Source: Trema orientale | Taxonomy: Eukaryota > Streptophyta > Magnoliopsida > Rosales > Cannabaceae | Length of the DNA: 64,000 nt | Direction: 5' to 3' | NCBI GenBank assembly: GCA_002914845.1 | Contig: JXTC01000234.1 | Location: 168,151-232,150, forward strand | Shown here: one piece after another, positions 25,460 to 37,900 of the stretch | How positions within the stretch are numbered: position 1 is the stretch's first letter | How the letters are laid out: the number at the start of each line of letters is the position of its first letter | The notes under the pieces: generated by a model | Databases searched by the model: none | Seen by the model: only the letters and a program-made list of their open reading frames with translations | Told to the model about the DNA's origin: nothing | Program-made: the position numbers and the translations under genes

Positions 25460-26283
25460 AATCCGTTACTTACATCAGGGTCTTAGAAAATATTTTCAAA
25501 CAGTTCATCAAAATTGGGTTGTTTGGTTGAATCTCAGTTTGTGATTCTTGGATACAAATATCCTCTTGACTCGACATATATACCCATGTTCGTTAGTATC
25601 TCATAACCCCAAATTTGAAGAGTAACTGGACACCCATATAGAGGGTATTGAGAGGGACGGTGCTTGCTAGGTGCCGACTTGATGTACTCTATTATTTTTT
25701 CAAATGAGATTCTGCCCCAATAGTAGTCCTCCCATATCCAATCTATGTCTACCATGTCAACATATTTTGTTTTGATCAGTTCTTATTGACCTCCAATCAA
25801 GAAATCCAAAAGTACGTATAGCCTGCAAAGCTTTATCATCATCTCGCTGTTCTTCCCACCATATAATTGAAATTTTTCTCTAATCTCTTGCTTCTTTACT
25901 TTTTTTTCAAGGGAGAAAAATTTTCTGAAACCTCCTATACCTTGTAGATTATATTTTTTTAAGTCTATTACTTTTTTGGTCTTTAGCCCCATAATTATTG
26001 TATACTCCTTAAGACCAAATACGTATTTGAGTCCATTGATCTTGAACCATACTTCATCATTGTTGGGGCATGGTTTCAATCTCAGAAGTAAATGGTGAAC
26101 AAGTTATGGGATGGTTCTTCTTACTCTCACATTGATGAAATGTCTAAAGTATGTCTTCTTGATTTGGCTCCGCTGTTGTACACTCATCTTATCATAGATG
26201 AGTTGTAGTATATGTATCTTGGAGTAATTCATTTGGATTTTCTTTGGTTCTCCTCACTCAGTTTCCAGTACAATGTACTCCAT
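25460..26283 (-). pseudogene. DUF1985 exon, 5' part of the MULE-borne ULP1-type gene
   Basis: From an ATG at 26283 the - strand reads MEYIVLETE, then KIHILQLIYDKMSVQQRSQ, KPCPNNDEVWFKINGLKY, EYTIIMGLKTKK, LLDFLIGG, IDWIWEDYYWGRISFEKIIE and YPLYGCPVTLQIWGYEI. This is the DUF1985 domain that precedes ULP1 peptidase domains in plant MULE genes. The exon ends at a GTAAGTAA donor near 25467. At least three in-frame stops occur before the C-terminal part (after ETE, after RRTIP and after LIGGQ), so this copy is dead. The rest of the gene lies beyond the gypsy element at 7839-2690. The ATG follows an AG acceptor-like TTTTTGTAG. Confidence 0.78.
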
Positions 26284-29280
26284 TTTAATTGGAAATCTAC
26301 AAAAATACGAACCAAACATACAAGGTTATGAATGAAACACATAAACGTATTAACCAAATACAAATTAAACAGATACTGAAATATACATGAACCATTATGC
26401 AAAAGTCATGAACCAAACAGATACCTAAATTCATATACCAGATACCCAAGTTCATATACCAAACAGTAATTAAAAGTACGGCAATAATTCCTTAATATAT
26501 AAATTCGTTAAATAAAGACAAAAATTCATGAATCAAACAGAATATTTTATAAACAAGAAAATCAATTCAATTACATAGCTACATAATGAACCTAAATAAT
26601 AATGAATCTAAAATCTACATCAAGGTAGATTTATAGTATAATTTACTGGTCATAAACAAAGAAAATACACCATGAACTATCTTGAAATGAATTAGTTGCA
26701 ACCTCTAAATATCGATATATACTAGAAATTTTTTTAATAAGAAGTAGGATCTATATGCCGAAAATAACACAGAAAAAAAAAACTTATGAACGAAATGCAT
26801 AAACTTATAAATCAAACATTGAAATTGATGGAAATTTTCATTCAGGCATTTTATCAAATGCTTTAACTGGTACATAGTTATGAAACATGCCTATAAACCA
26901 TAAACTTATGAATCAAAGGGAGCTCTCATATATAGAAATAAAATCAAACTCTTTAACTGTTACAACTGATATGGGTTTGTGAGCCAATAACCTGATATGG
27001 GTTTCAGGCACATATGATGGTGACTTAATCAAGTATTTGTCAAACAGGAGAATATACAACAAAATGGCCATGCAAAAGTTCGAAAGGTGAGTTAGATGAA
27101 GGGAGGGTAGTTTGAGAATACAATGTAGTTTATTTTATCTGGAATTTGTAAATATATGAATCAAATATGCAAGGTTACGAAAGAAATATATAAATTTATT
27201 AACCAAACACAAATTAAATCGATGATGAAAAAAAATCATGAACCAGTCTGAAAAAATAATGAACCACTATGAAAATTTCATGAACCCCTAGGAAAACATC
27301 ATGAACTACTATAAAAATTTAATGAACCACTATACAATTGACCAAGTAAATAAGCACCCTGATTTTTGCCTTTTACCATCAAAAGCAATGGCAAACCTTG
27401 ACATACACAACACTTTCAGTAGGAGACAAAAAAATCTGTAAGAAGAAGTGGGGGAAATTGTTCTCGCTCAAGTTCTATCGATGTCTTGAATTATAGTTAC
27501 AATTGACAAAGTAAGTACCAAATCTCAGAAACTTCTTGCTATAGAAAATGCCATTCTGAAACAAACTTCCCAATACATGAAATATAAAGTTTAAAAAATC
27601 ATTGAATAACTCTTAACTTATAGTCAATATACCACAACACGAATGCATATACCTAATTGAAAACATCTTGAACCACAAATAAGTCTTATGAGAAATAAAT
27701 CTGGTAAATATATAGTTGATAAATGACAGAATATCTACCAGAATTTATATACATAGCTCTTAATTATATCTACTAACTTGGTCTTTAATGTACTAATTTT
27801 TATTTCATAATATTAGTATGTATTGCTTACTTATATTTTTATGAACCATGTGCCATATTTACTATATTATCTACCAGAATTAAGTATATATTTACCAAAA
27901 CTTAGTAATATCTACCTGAACTAAATTTCTATCTACCAAAATAATATTTGAAGTCTAAATCAAAAGATAAGCACATCTATTCTAAGGTAATGTCCTAGCA
28001 AAAACCTATAAGCCCCTTCAATTACTAGTGAAATGCTAGGACAACTCTCTTTCTCATTACATCCTTACTTAGATCTTTCTCACTTTTCGTACATTTTATA
28101 CATTTCAATCTCTAAATTTCATATGATCCTAGTACATTATTTCTGATATATTCCTGCAATCGTTTTGAAAAAATATATAATTATTTCTAAAAATACTAGT
28201 TTGATTGAAGCTCATATTTTTTCTCTTCCATGTTTGATAGGTTTAATTAATAGAATACTAATTGTCATCTTCGTATCAGAGATCAGAGATCTCTCAAAGT
28301 CAGAGATCATATATGTACACAAAATGTCTATTATATAGACAACAACTAGTAAATTAAACCTATATATATATATGTATACATGTACATGAATCAAGAGTTC
28401 ATAAGCCTCAATGATAGGCAACATCCATTAACCAACTCATGTCTAGCAGGTACTCCTTATATGACATTTCAGTTTTATACGGTACATTTCCTACAGACAC
28501 ATTTATATATAGGGTATAAATATATATATATATATATATAATTAAACCTCAAATCTAATCATTCTTCAAAGAAACAGAACAGATATACCAAGTTTATTTT
28601 ATGATCTACCAGATCCAAATACGTACTTACCAAAATTTAGAAAGATAAACATATATACCAAATTTAGATATAAATCTACCATAGCTAACACCTAAATTGA
28701 TACAACATTTCTTTCCGGCATTTTGTCAAATGCTTAGCATGCAATTCTCTAATCTACAAATTTACCATAAAACGGTCAAAATGCTATTTCTATTAAAGCT
28801 ACTTGAGCAAAAATCAAATCAACCACAGACCTATTGGAGATTGTAACAAAATCGCACATGCAAGTACACAACATCTTAGAATTTATGCCGAAACTCTAAT
28901 TTATTTCAATGAATTTCAGGAAAATTAAGCTGATAATGTAAGCTATCTACTTCCTAACATGCATATATATCTATATATATATCTACATATATTTGGAGAG
29001 CAGAGTATATATACCTTTCTGAAGTTTGAACTGTAACTTTGATTCTTACAATCTATGAACCAAAGAAAAAACCCAAATTATGAACCCTAAAATCTATGAA
29101 CTGGTCATCCAAAATCAAATACCAAATCAAAATTTAATTACGATATATATAATAGATTGGAGGATTTTATATCTATATACAACAAACAAAATTTTGCAGG
29201 TTTAGATTAAATCGTAAATGCATGCACATCATAATCCACACACATATATATATATAATAAGTAAAGTAGAAAAATATACC
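26284..29280. other. 5' introns/leader of the MULE-borne gene, no coding exon seen
   Basis: AT-rich DNA, dense in ATGAACCA, ATATACCA and CTACCA words (27230-27350, 27840-27950, 28560-28690). It includes a (TA)n run at about 28513-28541. I see no convincing exon. It probably represents long introns or the leader of the DUF1985/ULP1 gene on -. Confidence 0.5.
27231..27345. repeat. Five ~22-25 bp units around AATGAACCACTATGAAAAT
   Basis: ATCATGAACCAGTCTG, ATAATGAACCACTATG, TTCATGAACCCCTAGG, ATCATGAACTACTAT and TTAATGAACCACTAT follow each other at 22-25 base spacing. This is the clearest tandem form of the word found throughout the MULE introns. Confidence 0.75.
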
Positions 29281-29650
29281 TTCCGATGATGAGCTCAAGC
29301 TTCGGATTAGATTTCTTCACGATGATAAGTAGAAAAATTTTGGGATTATTCTACGACAAATATCAAATTTCTTTGCGAATTTGGGTTCAGATTATGAGTT
29401 TCAATGTGGTTTTATGGAGAAAAAGTTCGAGAAAAAGAAAAATCGTAGAGATGTTTTCGTCTGAGATAAAGGAAAGTGAGCAAGAAAATATTGGAGGAGA
29501 GGGAAAATGCGAGAAAGTGGCGGAGAAGAGGGAGCAAGCGAGGGAAAATGAGTGAGAAAATGACAGAAAGAGGGGAGAAAACGTGAGGAATTGGGCTTCT
29601 TCGATTTGGGCTTGCAGAGGATAATTTCAGTATTACAAATTTCAACTTGC
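29281..29650 (-). mobile_element. Terminal part of the first MULE (5' end of the ULP1-type gene)
   Basis: Purine-rich leader on +, i.e. pyrimidine-rich on - where the gene is read. It aligns loosely with 61539-61960 at the end of the second MULE: both start ACC(T/A)TYYGATGATGA and carry a long AAA/GAGAAAATG-type tract. I could not confirm terminal inverted repeats or a 9-bp target duplication, because the other MULE end lies outside the window. Confidence 0.5.
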
Positions 29651-29939
29651 TATAATGTATGGACTGGGGTCATGAACTGAGTTTTAGGCCTTGAACTGGT
29701 CAGATATCTATCTCGCCCTAATTTGTAGGCACAAGAATGGTAAAACGAGAAGATTCCCACGTTTGATTGCATACCTGAAAACTTTTACTCCTGGGAAAGT
29801 GATATCCGTGGTATTCAATTTTTCCCCTGTTTGGGTATCTCAACACTCCACCCAAAAAGGGTGGGTTTAAGACTAATGGCTACATAATCAAACCCTGGTT
29901 CGAAAGCTACAGCTTGGGTTCGTCTTAGATTTTTCAGAA
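29651..29939 (+). promoter_or_regulatory. Short upstream region of the PPR gene
   Basis: Only about 290 bp separate the MULE-like terminal sequence from the PPR start codon. The segment is less AT-rich than the MULE. No clear TATA box is seen. The next gene leftward (DUF1985/ULP1) is transcribed away from it, so the PPR promoter is either here or inside the MULE end. Confidence 0.45.
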
Positions 29940-31706
29940 ATGGGTCCTTCAAAGTTGAAGAATATCATTAACATGCGCCATTACCTTGCTGCTTCTTCTT
30001 CTGCTTCGATTGGTTCCAACGCAAGACGCCTCTCTTCCACCATTGATGCTGTTTTTACAGGTTTGAGTGGTTCAACTACAAAACCCACAAATTGTTTTCC
30101 CAGTTTTTCATTGTTTCCATATTCATGCTTTAGTTTAGTTCGATCATGGAATCCCTCAAATGGGTTTGTTGGGTTTATGGTCGCTAAGCGTTTGTTTTGT
30201 TCAGAAATTGTTAGATTGGATGAGTCTTTTGATTGTGTTGAGACTGATTTTGTCGAGGTCAATGGTGAAGAAATCAATGCAGAAAAGCTGTATAATACTA
30301 TTATGGATAACTCTCATGCATATTCAAACATGGAGGAAGCTTTGGACCATGTTGGTGTTGGTCTGACCACTGATTTGGTGGCTGAGATTCTCCGTAGGCT
30401 TCGGTTTGAGGAGAAGTTGGCTTTTAGATTTTTCACATGGGCTGGTCACCAAGAAAATTATGCTCATGAATCTCGGGTTTATAATGATATGATTGACATA
30501 CTATCTAGTACAAAGTACAAGATAAAACAGTTTCGAATCGTTTGCGATATGCTGGATTATATGAAAAGGCATAACAAGAACAGTGTACCTATTGAGGTTC
30601 TCTTGACAATTTTGAGGCAATATTGTGAGAAGTATCTGACCCATGTGCAGAAATTCGCAAAGAAGAAGCGGATAAGAGTGAAAACACAGCCAGAGATCAA
30701 TGCCTTTAACTTGTTGCTTGATGCTCTGTGCAAATGCAGTCTGGTTGTGGATGCTGAAGGGATGTTTAAGAGGGTGAAGAGAAAAGTTAAGCCTGATGCT
30801 AATACATACAACATATTGTTTTTTGGGTGGTGTAGAGTTCGAAACCCGAAAAGAGCGATCAGGTTACTAGAAGAAATGATTGAAATTGGTCTTACTCCTG
30901 ATAATTTTACTTACATTGCTGCCATTGATGCGTTCTGTAGAGCGGGGATGGTAACTGAGGCTGTTGAGCTTTTTGAGTTCATGAGAACAAGTGGTTCTAC
31001 CATGTCTTCGCCCACTGCAAAAACTTATGCCATCATGATTGTGGCTCTTGTCAAAAATGATAGAATGGAAGAGTGCTTCAAATATCTGGAACATATGATA
31101 AACAGTGGTTGTCTTCCTGATGTTACAACATACAAGGAGTTAATTGAAGGGATTTGTTTGGCTGGAAAAATTGATGTGGCATACAAATTCCTTCAGGAGA
31201 TGGGAAGCAAAGGTTACCCTCCTGATATTGTCACTTATAATTGTTTTCTCAAGGTCTTATGTGACAATAAAGATAGCAACGAAGCACTTAGGCTCTTTGG
31301 AGTTATGATTGAGGCAGGTTGTGTGCCTAGTGTGCAGACATATAATATGCTGATTTCCATGTTTTTTGAGATGGGTGATCCAGATGGAGCAACTGAAACT
31401 TGGCATGAGATGGATAAAAGGGGTTGTGCACAAGATATTGATACTTACTGTGTGATGATTGAAGGGCTTTTTGGTTGCAATAAAGTAGAAGACGCGTGTT
31501 GTTTTTTGGAAGATGTGGTAAACAAGGGAATGAAATTGCCATATAGGAAGTTTGACTTCTTTCTATCACAGCTTTCTACCATTGGTGATCTACGGGCTAT
31601 CCATAGGCTTTCAGAACATATGAGACAATTTTACAACCCTGCCATGGCTAGACGTTTTGTACTGAATGAGAAGCGGAAAAGCACAAGTTTGAGAGAGAAG
31701 TCATGA
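29940..31706 (+). CDS. P-class pentatricopeptide repeat protein, probably mitochondrial
   Basis: An intact 588-residue frame without introns, as usual for plant PPR genes. The first ~90 residues are Ser/Arg-rich with few acids (MRHYLAASSSAS, ARRLSS), typical of an organelle transit peptide; Met12 is an alternative start inside it. The PPR array runs from about residue 255 to 545 with at least eight ~35-residue motifs, e.g. TYNILFFGWCRVRNPKRA, TYKELIEGICLAGKID and TYNMLISMFFEMGDPDGA. There is no E, DYW or SMR extension, so it is P class; such proteins bind organellar RNA for processing, stability or translation. The distinctive segments FTWAGHQE, YNDMIDILSSTKYK and MARRF...EKRKST match my memory of Arabidopsis At1g73400, which I could not check. 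It lies ~290 bp from the MULE end. Confidence 0.93.
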   Translation: MGPSKLKNIINMRHYLAASSSASIGSNARRLSSTIDAVFTGLSGSTTKPTNCFPSFSLFPYSCFSLVRSWNPSNGFVGFMVAKRLFCSEIVRLDESFDCVETDFVEVNGEEINAEKLYNTIMDNSHAYSNMEEALDHVGVGLTTDLVAEILRRLRFEEKLAFRFFTWAGHQENYAHESRVYNDMIDILSSTKYKIKQFRIVCDMLDYMKRHNKNSVPIEVLLTILRQYCEKYLTHVQKFAKKKRIRVKTQPEINAFNLLLDALCKCSLVVDAEGMFKRVKRKVKPDANTYNILFFGWCRVRNPKRAIRLLEEMIEIGLTPDNFTYIAAIDAFCRAGMVTEAVELFEFMRTSGSTMSSPTAKTYAIMIVALVKNDRMEECFKYLEHMINSGCLPDVTTYKELIEGICLAGKIDVAYKFLQEMGSKGYPPDIVTYNCFLKVLCDNKDSNEALRLFGVMIEAGCVPSVQTYNMLISMFFEMGDPDGATETWHEMDKRGCAQDIDTYCVMIEGLFGCNKVEDACCFLEDVVNKGMKLPYRKFDFFLSQLSTIGDLRAIHRLSEHMRQFYNPAMARRFVLNEKRKSTSLREKS

Positions 31707-34700
31707 GATTTGAGGCTAGGTTATTATATGCTTTGGTTGGTCAAGTTTCTCCATGCTAGTGCGGTCTAGGTAGCTTTAATGAGAAAGCAGCAACAAGTCT
31801 TACTATCTTTATCATTCTAGGAACTTCTGAAGTACGTGCATGAATCCTGTAAAAATTGCCTCCATAGAACTCTAACCCTGCACCCCTTTTATTGCTTTAT
31901 TGTGCATAGTTTCGTTGTTGAAACTTGGAAGCGTTCTCTGCCTAGTTATAGTTTTTTAAATCCTTGTTTATATGTTATATTTTCCCTCAGAACCGGGTAA
32001 TTCTCTGAAGTTTTATCGAGTCATAACAATACATTCAAATTCAAGAGAGAGATTACTTCTGAACCTGATTTTTATTTCACAGAATAAACTAGAGTATAAA
32101 AGACCAAGTGGGATTTTGAGAAGGCAACACCAAAATATATCAAAGATTGATTTGATTTGATTTGACTCGAGGTTCTGATGAGGAAGTTCCTGCTTAAAAA
32201 GAGAGGCCGAGACCACTAAAGACAATGGCTGAAAAGCCAAAAAGAGTGGTGCTACATGAATTGAGTTGAATCCCAGAACAAAAATATTGACGTTTCATAA
32301 GGGAATTTGGAGTGAGCTGGTGGGAAGAGTGTCAAATGATGGATTGGAAATCAAGTTGATCCTGAAAACGAATTGTAAATGAGTTAGAGTTGATGACTAG
32401 TTCTGTAGATTTCCAGAGTGCAGGTGACATAGCGGCGGTGCTGAAATAGGGTAAGGCCATTGTGAGCCTGCCGCATATCCAGTGGATTCATCAGCTATTT
32501 TCTGCTGCAGTAGATGAAAGAATAAGGCGGACTATTTTTGAAGTTGATGCAACTGAAGAAAGTGCTGAAGGGTCTAGTTAATTAAACCATGTGAGTGACA
32601 GGACAACAATTGAATTTTATATTCCTGCCAAAACAAGCCCTGGTTGGTGCTCAGAATATTTCAGCAGCAGCAACTGTTTCTAGCCAGTGAGGTCATGCAT
32701 GGTGTATGGGGTGAATTCATTGGCCAAGGAAATTAAGAAATTCAACATACCAGGAGTCTCGTACGTTTTTTGCTCCCCTTAACTCAAGATTAGCCATTTT
32801 TTTATGAGACTGGTTAACAGAGTTGCTGTTTATAAGTTGCGAAAAGGATTTAGAGACTGGAGAAAGATGTTGTTTAGTCATTTTACATGGTTGCTGTGAC
32901 TAGCATTTGTATGTTGGTAGATGTATGGAGTAGAACTTGTCAATTTTATGGTAACTAAGCTCTTGTTATAGTCTAATCCCGAGAGCTCAATGTAGTCTTA
33001 ACCGGTCCCTAATTCCCTAAGCCACCGGATAAGTAAAATCACTCTAATTGCATTGGAGGGCACATTTGTGTATTTTTACTGTCAGACAGACCAGTTCCGT
33101 AACTTTGAATTTTAACTAACGGTGAACATTTTAACGGTCGGCAAATCCACTCCCTTTAACTTTCGAGTTTTTTTCACTAACAACTATAATTTGGTTTCAA
33201 ATTTATGGTTTGTGTAAGTAGGTCTGGTGTAAGAGTGTGTCAGTATTGAGTAGTATATGGTAAATATTAACAAAATATTAGTAATTTTCTCAAAATAGGG
33301 GTATCGGTTCGCAATAATTTGGAATCCCAAGTGGAATGGGTGGTTGGTAAGCCCATTCATCTTCGTCTCCCGTGCAAAGAAGGTATGGCAATCCATTTTA
33401 ATAGGGATTTTTATGTCATGGGTACGCAAAGCCACCTGGAGTTATGTGGGTAAATTGTGCCAACCCCTGTAACCCTTCAACGGATTCAAAAAAGAAAAAT
33501 TGTTTATGGCAGTCTTGCTTCGCTTTTGACTTGGATCGATTACTTTGAAAATGTTCAAAAATGTGGTCATCATTATTAAAACAAGGAGTGTTTTACCGTC
33601 ATATGAGATTACAGAAATTCAAAAAGAGAAACACAAAATGGATTTTTTTCCCCCCTTTATCTCATGGAAATAAATTATTAAATTATTTGTTCAACATTGG
33701 TTATAAACATTTTTTTTTTTTTAAAAAAAAAGAATTTTGAGTCGTATTCATAAATTGCTAAAGGTACGTAAATACGAGAAAGCAAATTATGTTGATTCCA
33801 ATCAATTCTAATAAATAAGTAAAATCAAGAAGAAGAAAGCAAATTACGTAGATTCCAATCAATTCTAAAGATAAGTAAAATCAGAGAGAATCAAAATTGT
33901 ATCCCGCATTCATTTTTATTCTTTTTCTAGAATTTTTTCTTGTGATTCATTTTATTACGGCTTAGTAAACATACTCCACGTGTCAACCGCCTGTAACCAT
34001 CCCAAATGTTTAACAAATCACACGGTAACCCTGGCAACTCTTAGATTCACAGATTATACAACTCAGGGACTTGAACAGAATTACTTTTTCACAGTTAAAA
34101 GACCAATCTTAATCAACTCAACGTATTAGCATCTTCATTTCCAAAAGCTACATCAGCTCAGAGGAACTATTCGTTCATGGAAAGCATATACCAATAACCA
34201 CTTAGTCCTTTAGTGATATTGATTATTTGATTCGCTAAACCCATGTGCTTAGCCCTTACAATTCTCTTTCATGTGCTTTAATCCTCTACTCCCACTTTGG
34301 AATCTCACTTCACACCTTCATACCTACCTTCCATTCTGATTTCTGAGGCATTAAAAAAAAAGACCAAAAGAAATAATAGCTCCTCAAATCCATTGACACA
34401 TCTATAATAAAGAATAAATAAACAAATAAAATAAACAAACAAATAGATGGAAGGGAACACTTATTCTTCATTATTGATATTGTTGGAACATCAAAGTATA
34501 AGACAACCACCACCCACTGACCACCCTTTGATTTTCCCTTTTTATTTTTTTTCTAAAATTACATTTATACCCTGGACACAGGTTTGAGGGTGTGGGGGTG
34601 CACAAATGAAGTAACAACACATGATGTGAAGAGGAAATCAACAAAAGAGAGAGAGAGATATATATATTCTGTAATAAATCCCCATTTACCATATCAATCA

Positions 34701-34948
34701 GTGGCTGCACCCAAAAGCCATAATTCCCACCACCCAAGCCAAACTATTGGGATCCCTATTTTGTGAAGAAAGAACCATCATCTTTCCTCTTTTTTCTATC
34801 TACTTTCAGATTTGAGATTTATTATTATTATTTTTATCTTTTACAAGCATCAACACCGCGTATTACAAGCTGACCGATGAGGCTACTTCTGTTCTAGGAT
34901 ACTTCATATCCACTTCTCTATCTCCCTCTGCCTCTGGCATGAGGTCCT
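31707..34948. other. Region between the PPR and YTH 3' ends, no gene seen
   Basis: The first ~300 bp are probably PPR 3' UTR. 32160-32760 is less AT-rich and reads like decayed transcribed sequence (no frame above 75 codons). 33000-33450 is moderately GC-rich without a supported frame. 33640-33740 has a T run next to an A run. 34640-34665 has GA/TA runs. I see no RNA gene. Confidence 0.55.
33778..33890. repeat. 57-bp tandem duplication
   Basis: Two copies of GAAAGCAAATTAYGTWGATTC followed by CAATCAATTCTAA start at 33778 and 33835. They differ by a few substitutions and a small indel. Confidence 0.8.
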
Positions 34949-37900
34949 TCAAGTGTTTTTCACAGTAGATAGATCTATTGACTGAAAATTGGCGTCCACT
35001 TTCAGCTGCCAAAATAGTTACACAAACAAATAACATTTTCAAATTGATTTAACAAGAAAGAAGACAACTATACATGCAATACTAGTCTCAGGGTTTAGAG
35101 GAAATGGAGCAAAGGGAAAGAATAACTCTTGTTAGGCACTATTTTTAAGAATAGAATAAAGTTACTTCCCACTTCAAAATTTCAAAGGTGGAACAATCTC
35201 CACTTTGCTATTTGTATTTAGGAACCTGCTTTATGCCTAATGATTTGCGAAAAAAATAAAAGAATCATTTTTAGAATTTCAAGATCTTGATGACATATTA
35301 TTCCTAAATCCTCTACCACAAATTATACTACAAGCACTCACCAAAAGTTTTTAACAAGCTTAAAAAACGACCATATAGCACTTTGCTTTGAAAAATGATA
35401 TAATTAACTTGCAAACAAAAGGGAAAAAAACAAACAAACAAACAAACAAAAACAAATACAACTAGAAAGAAGAGAAAAAGAAGGAAATAGCATACCTGCA
35501 GATCATGATGAGGCACAGATTGCCTGATCCTCTTCTCCTGCATAATTTTCTGGCGGTTTTCATAAAAATCAAAGTCATCCAATATGGACGTGTTTGAAGA
35601 ATAATTTTTAAAAATAGTTAACATTTCGATACCCTGATGAAATTTCACCTGCAAAAAAAAGGTTACAAAAGTAAGATCAGTGGGTCAGAGTGCCAAAATC
35701 ATTCAAAACAAATAGAAGTAATTGACTAAATATTACTAATCAATTAAGCACACCTCCTGAGTATCTCTACTATTTGTTACGGGCTTATTCTCATTATTCT
35801 CAAGTATTATGTGACGTAATTGTGCATTTGGAACATCTTTTATGATGTGCCACTTGACCGGAAAATAACCATTCCACTTGCTCTGTTGCCAGAAATCCAT
35901 ACTCTTATTAAAATCCACAGGACCTGTCATTTCAGCTATCCCACAGAACTGCCCACTAGCATTTACCTGAACCACACAATAAATTAAGGATTGAAAATAC
36001 AAGCATCATTCACCGATTTTGGTAGTACAAGTTACAGTTGTGCATCTAAGTCATGACCAAGTTATAAAGCATACCGAAAAGAAAAGGAACACAGGACACT
36101 TGCTGCCAGTCTCTGTCATCCTCTCTTGTGCATCTTGATAAGTGCCATTGAGCCTCTTATTCCCATTTGGAGTGCTAGCCCACACATTGTATTTGATGCT
36201 TTTATGAATATCATCTTCACTGTAAGATTTAATTACAAAGAAATATGCACGATCGTATTTGGTCGAAAACTCAGGGAGGTTATATTGATCCCTCATGATT
36301 GGAGAGGTTATGCTCGCACCATTTCCAACCTCATTGGTAGCCAAGGATTCAGCAGCATTACCTCCAGAACTCAATGCACTCTTTGCATCGACTGTTCCAG
36401 TACCATTAACATCGTTAACCTTGCTTCTTGCTTTCATCTTTTCAGTGCCACTCCATCCCTTTACATTCACTTTCAAATTAACTGAGTTGTTTGAATAGAG
36501 CAATCCACCCTTTTCTTGATTATAGACTGGAAATTTAGTAACAGTATAGTAACCTTGTGCAGGTAAATCTGATTGGAATATTGGGGTATGAGATGAGGCC
36601 TGAAATATGTTCAAAGTTATCAGAAAGAATTGGTGGAGAATAGGACTCCATCAATCAGTGACATAGAAACAAAGAGATGTACAATACCTTGTTCAGTGGC
36701 TTTAGCTTCTTAGTGTGACCTGATAGAACATCTGAAGAAAGATTGGTAGGGCCCGGAAATTTAGAAGATTTAGAAGCTGGGGCCCTGGAACCAACTGAAA
36801 TCGAGAAATCAGGTTTGGAGGCTGGAATATCTAACACTCCAACATACCCATTTTCGAAAGCGCCATCTCCAACAAGAAGAGATGAACCCCAGAGGTAGGG
36901 TGCCTGCACTACGTCCACATGAGAGAGAGAAGTCACACTATACTCAGGAGAAGAGAGGGGAGACTGAAACATGGGACCTGGAGGATAGACCTCTTGACCA
37001 ACATATTGTCCATCAACAGTGATAGTACTAAAGGGCATGTATGGCGTATAAGGATCGTATCCAGGATAAAGTCCTGGCATCATATAGACAAAAGATCCAT
37101 TATCTGCTTGCACAACCTGACCAAGAGAGAAAAAAATGTAAGATTAACTCATTACAAAGAAGAGAAAATATCGTCAATGTTAAACTACTAGTAAGCTTGA
37201 ATGATATGAACACTCATTAAAGTAATATAACGGCTAATAGCGTGTTGATATTTATAGAGGACTCCAGTATTTCAGCAAATACAGAAAGCTATCCTTATTA
37301 CTTTGACGTATCACAATCTTCTGGCAGAACTTCTACTCTTCTATAGAAGCAATGAGTTGTAATTCACTAAAAGTGTCAAACAACAAGCTTATAATTAGTC
37401 ATCATAAGAATGAAGTAACAAGAATCATCAGTTAGGTTCAACTGGCTGCCAACTAATCGGCAGAAACAGAGTACGAAGCTACCTGATTAACCTAATTGAT
37501 AAAGCCTATTGATCTCAAACAAGAATAGGGATTCAATACTTCTTAAGCAGTGGTGACCCCAACTTAAGAGAGGACTATTTTCGGGGTCTTTATGAATTGG
37601 ATTAAATGATCCTTCAATGGACTAAAAATAGAAAAAGACAAATCACGCAAATAAAAAGAAATAGTGGATAACATGTTGTAGAGTTTTGACCATCAGAAAA
37701 TTGAAAAAGTGAAAAAAGTTCAAAAGGCTTACAGGGTATTGGTGGTCCATTCCATTCCCAGCAATATAGTATCCTTGGTTGTAAAAATCTCCAAGGGAGC
37801 CATTGTAACCTGCTAAAATACAACTGTAAAAACGGGAAAAAAGATAAATATGAAAAGACAAGGCAAGCAACATAAAACTACTTTATGTGAAAAATGAACC

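Noticed and set aside
33184-33435. 83-codon frame on the minus strand between the host genes
   Set aside because: No domain, no exon partners and no conservation evidence available by eye.
35328-35654. 108-codon frame ending in a Phe/Val-rich stretch
   Set aside because: Only 35496-35648 is exon of the YTH gene; the rest is read-through into intron past a clear GT donor.
36126-36498. Plus-strand frames opposite YTH exon 5
   Set aside because: They are shadows of the minus-strand exon; no codon pattern or start context supports them.
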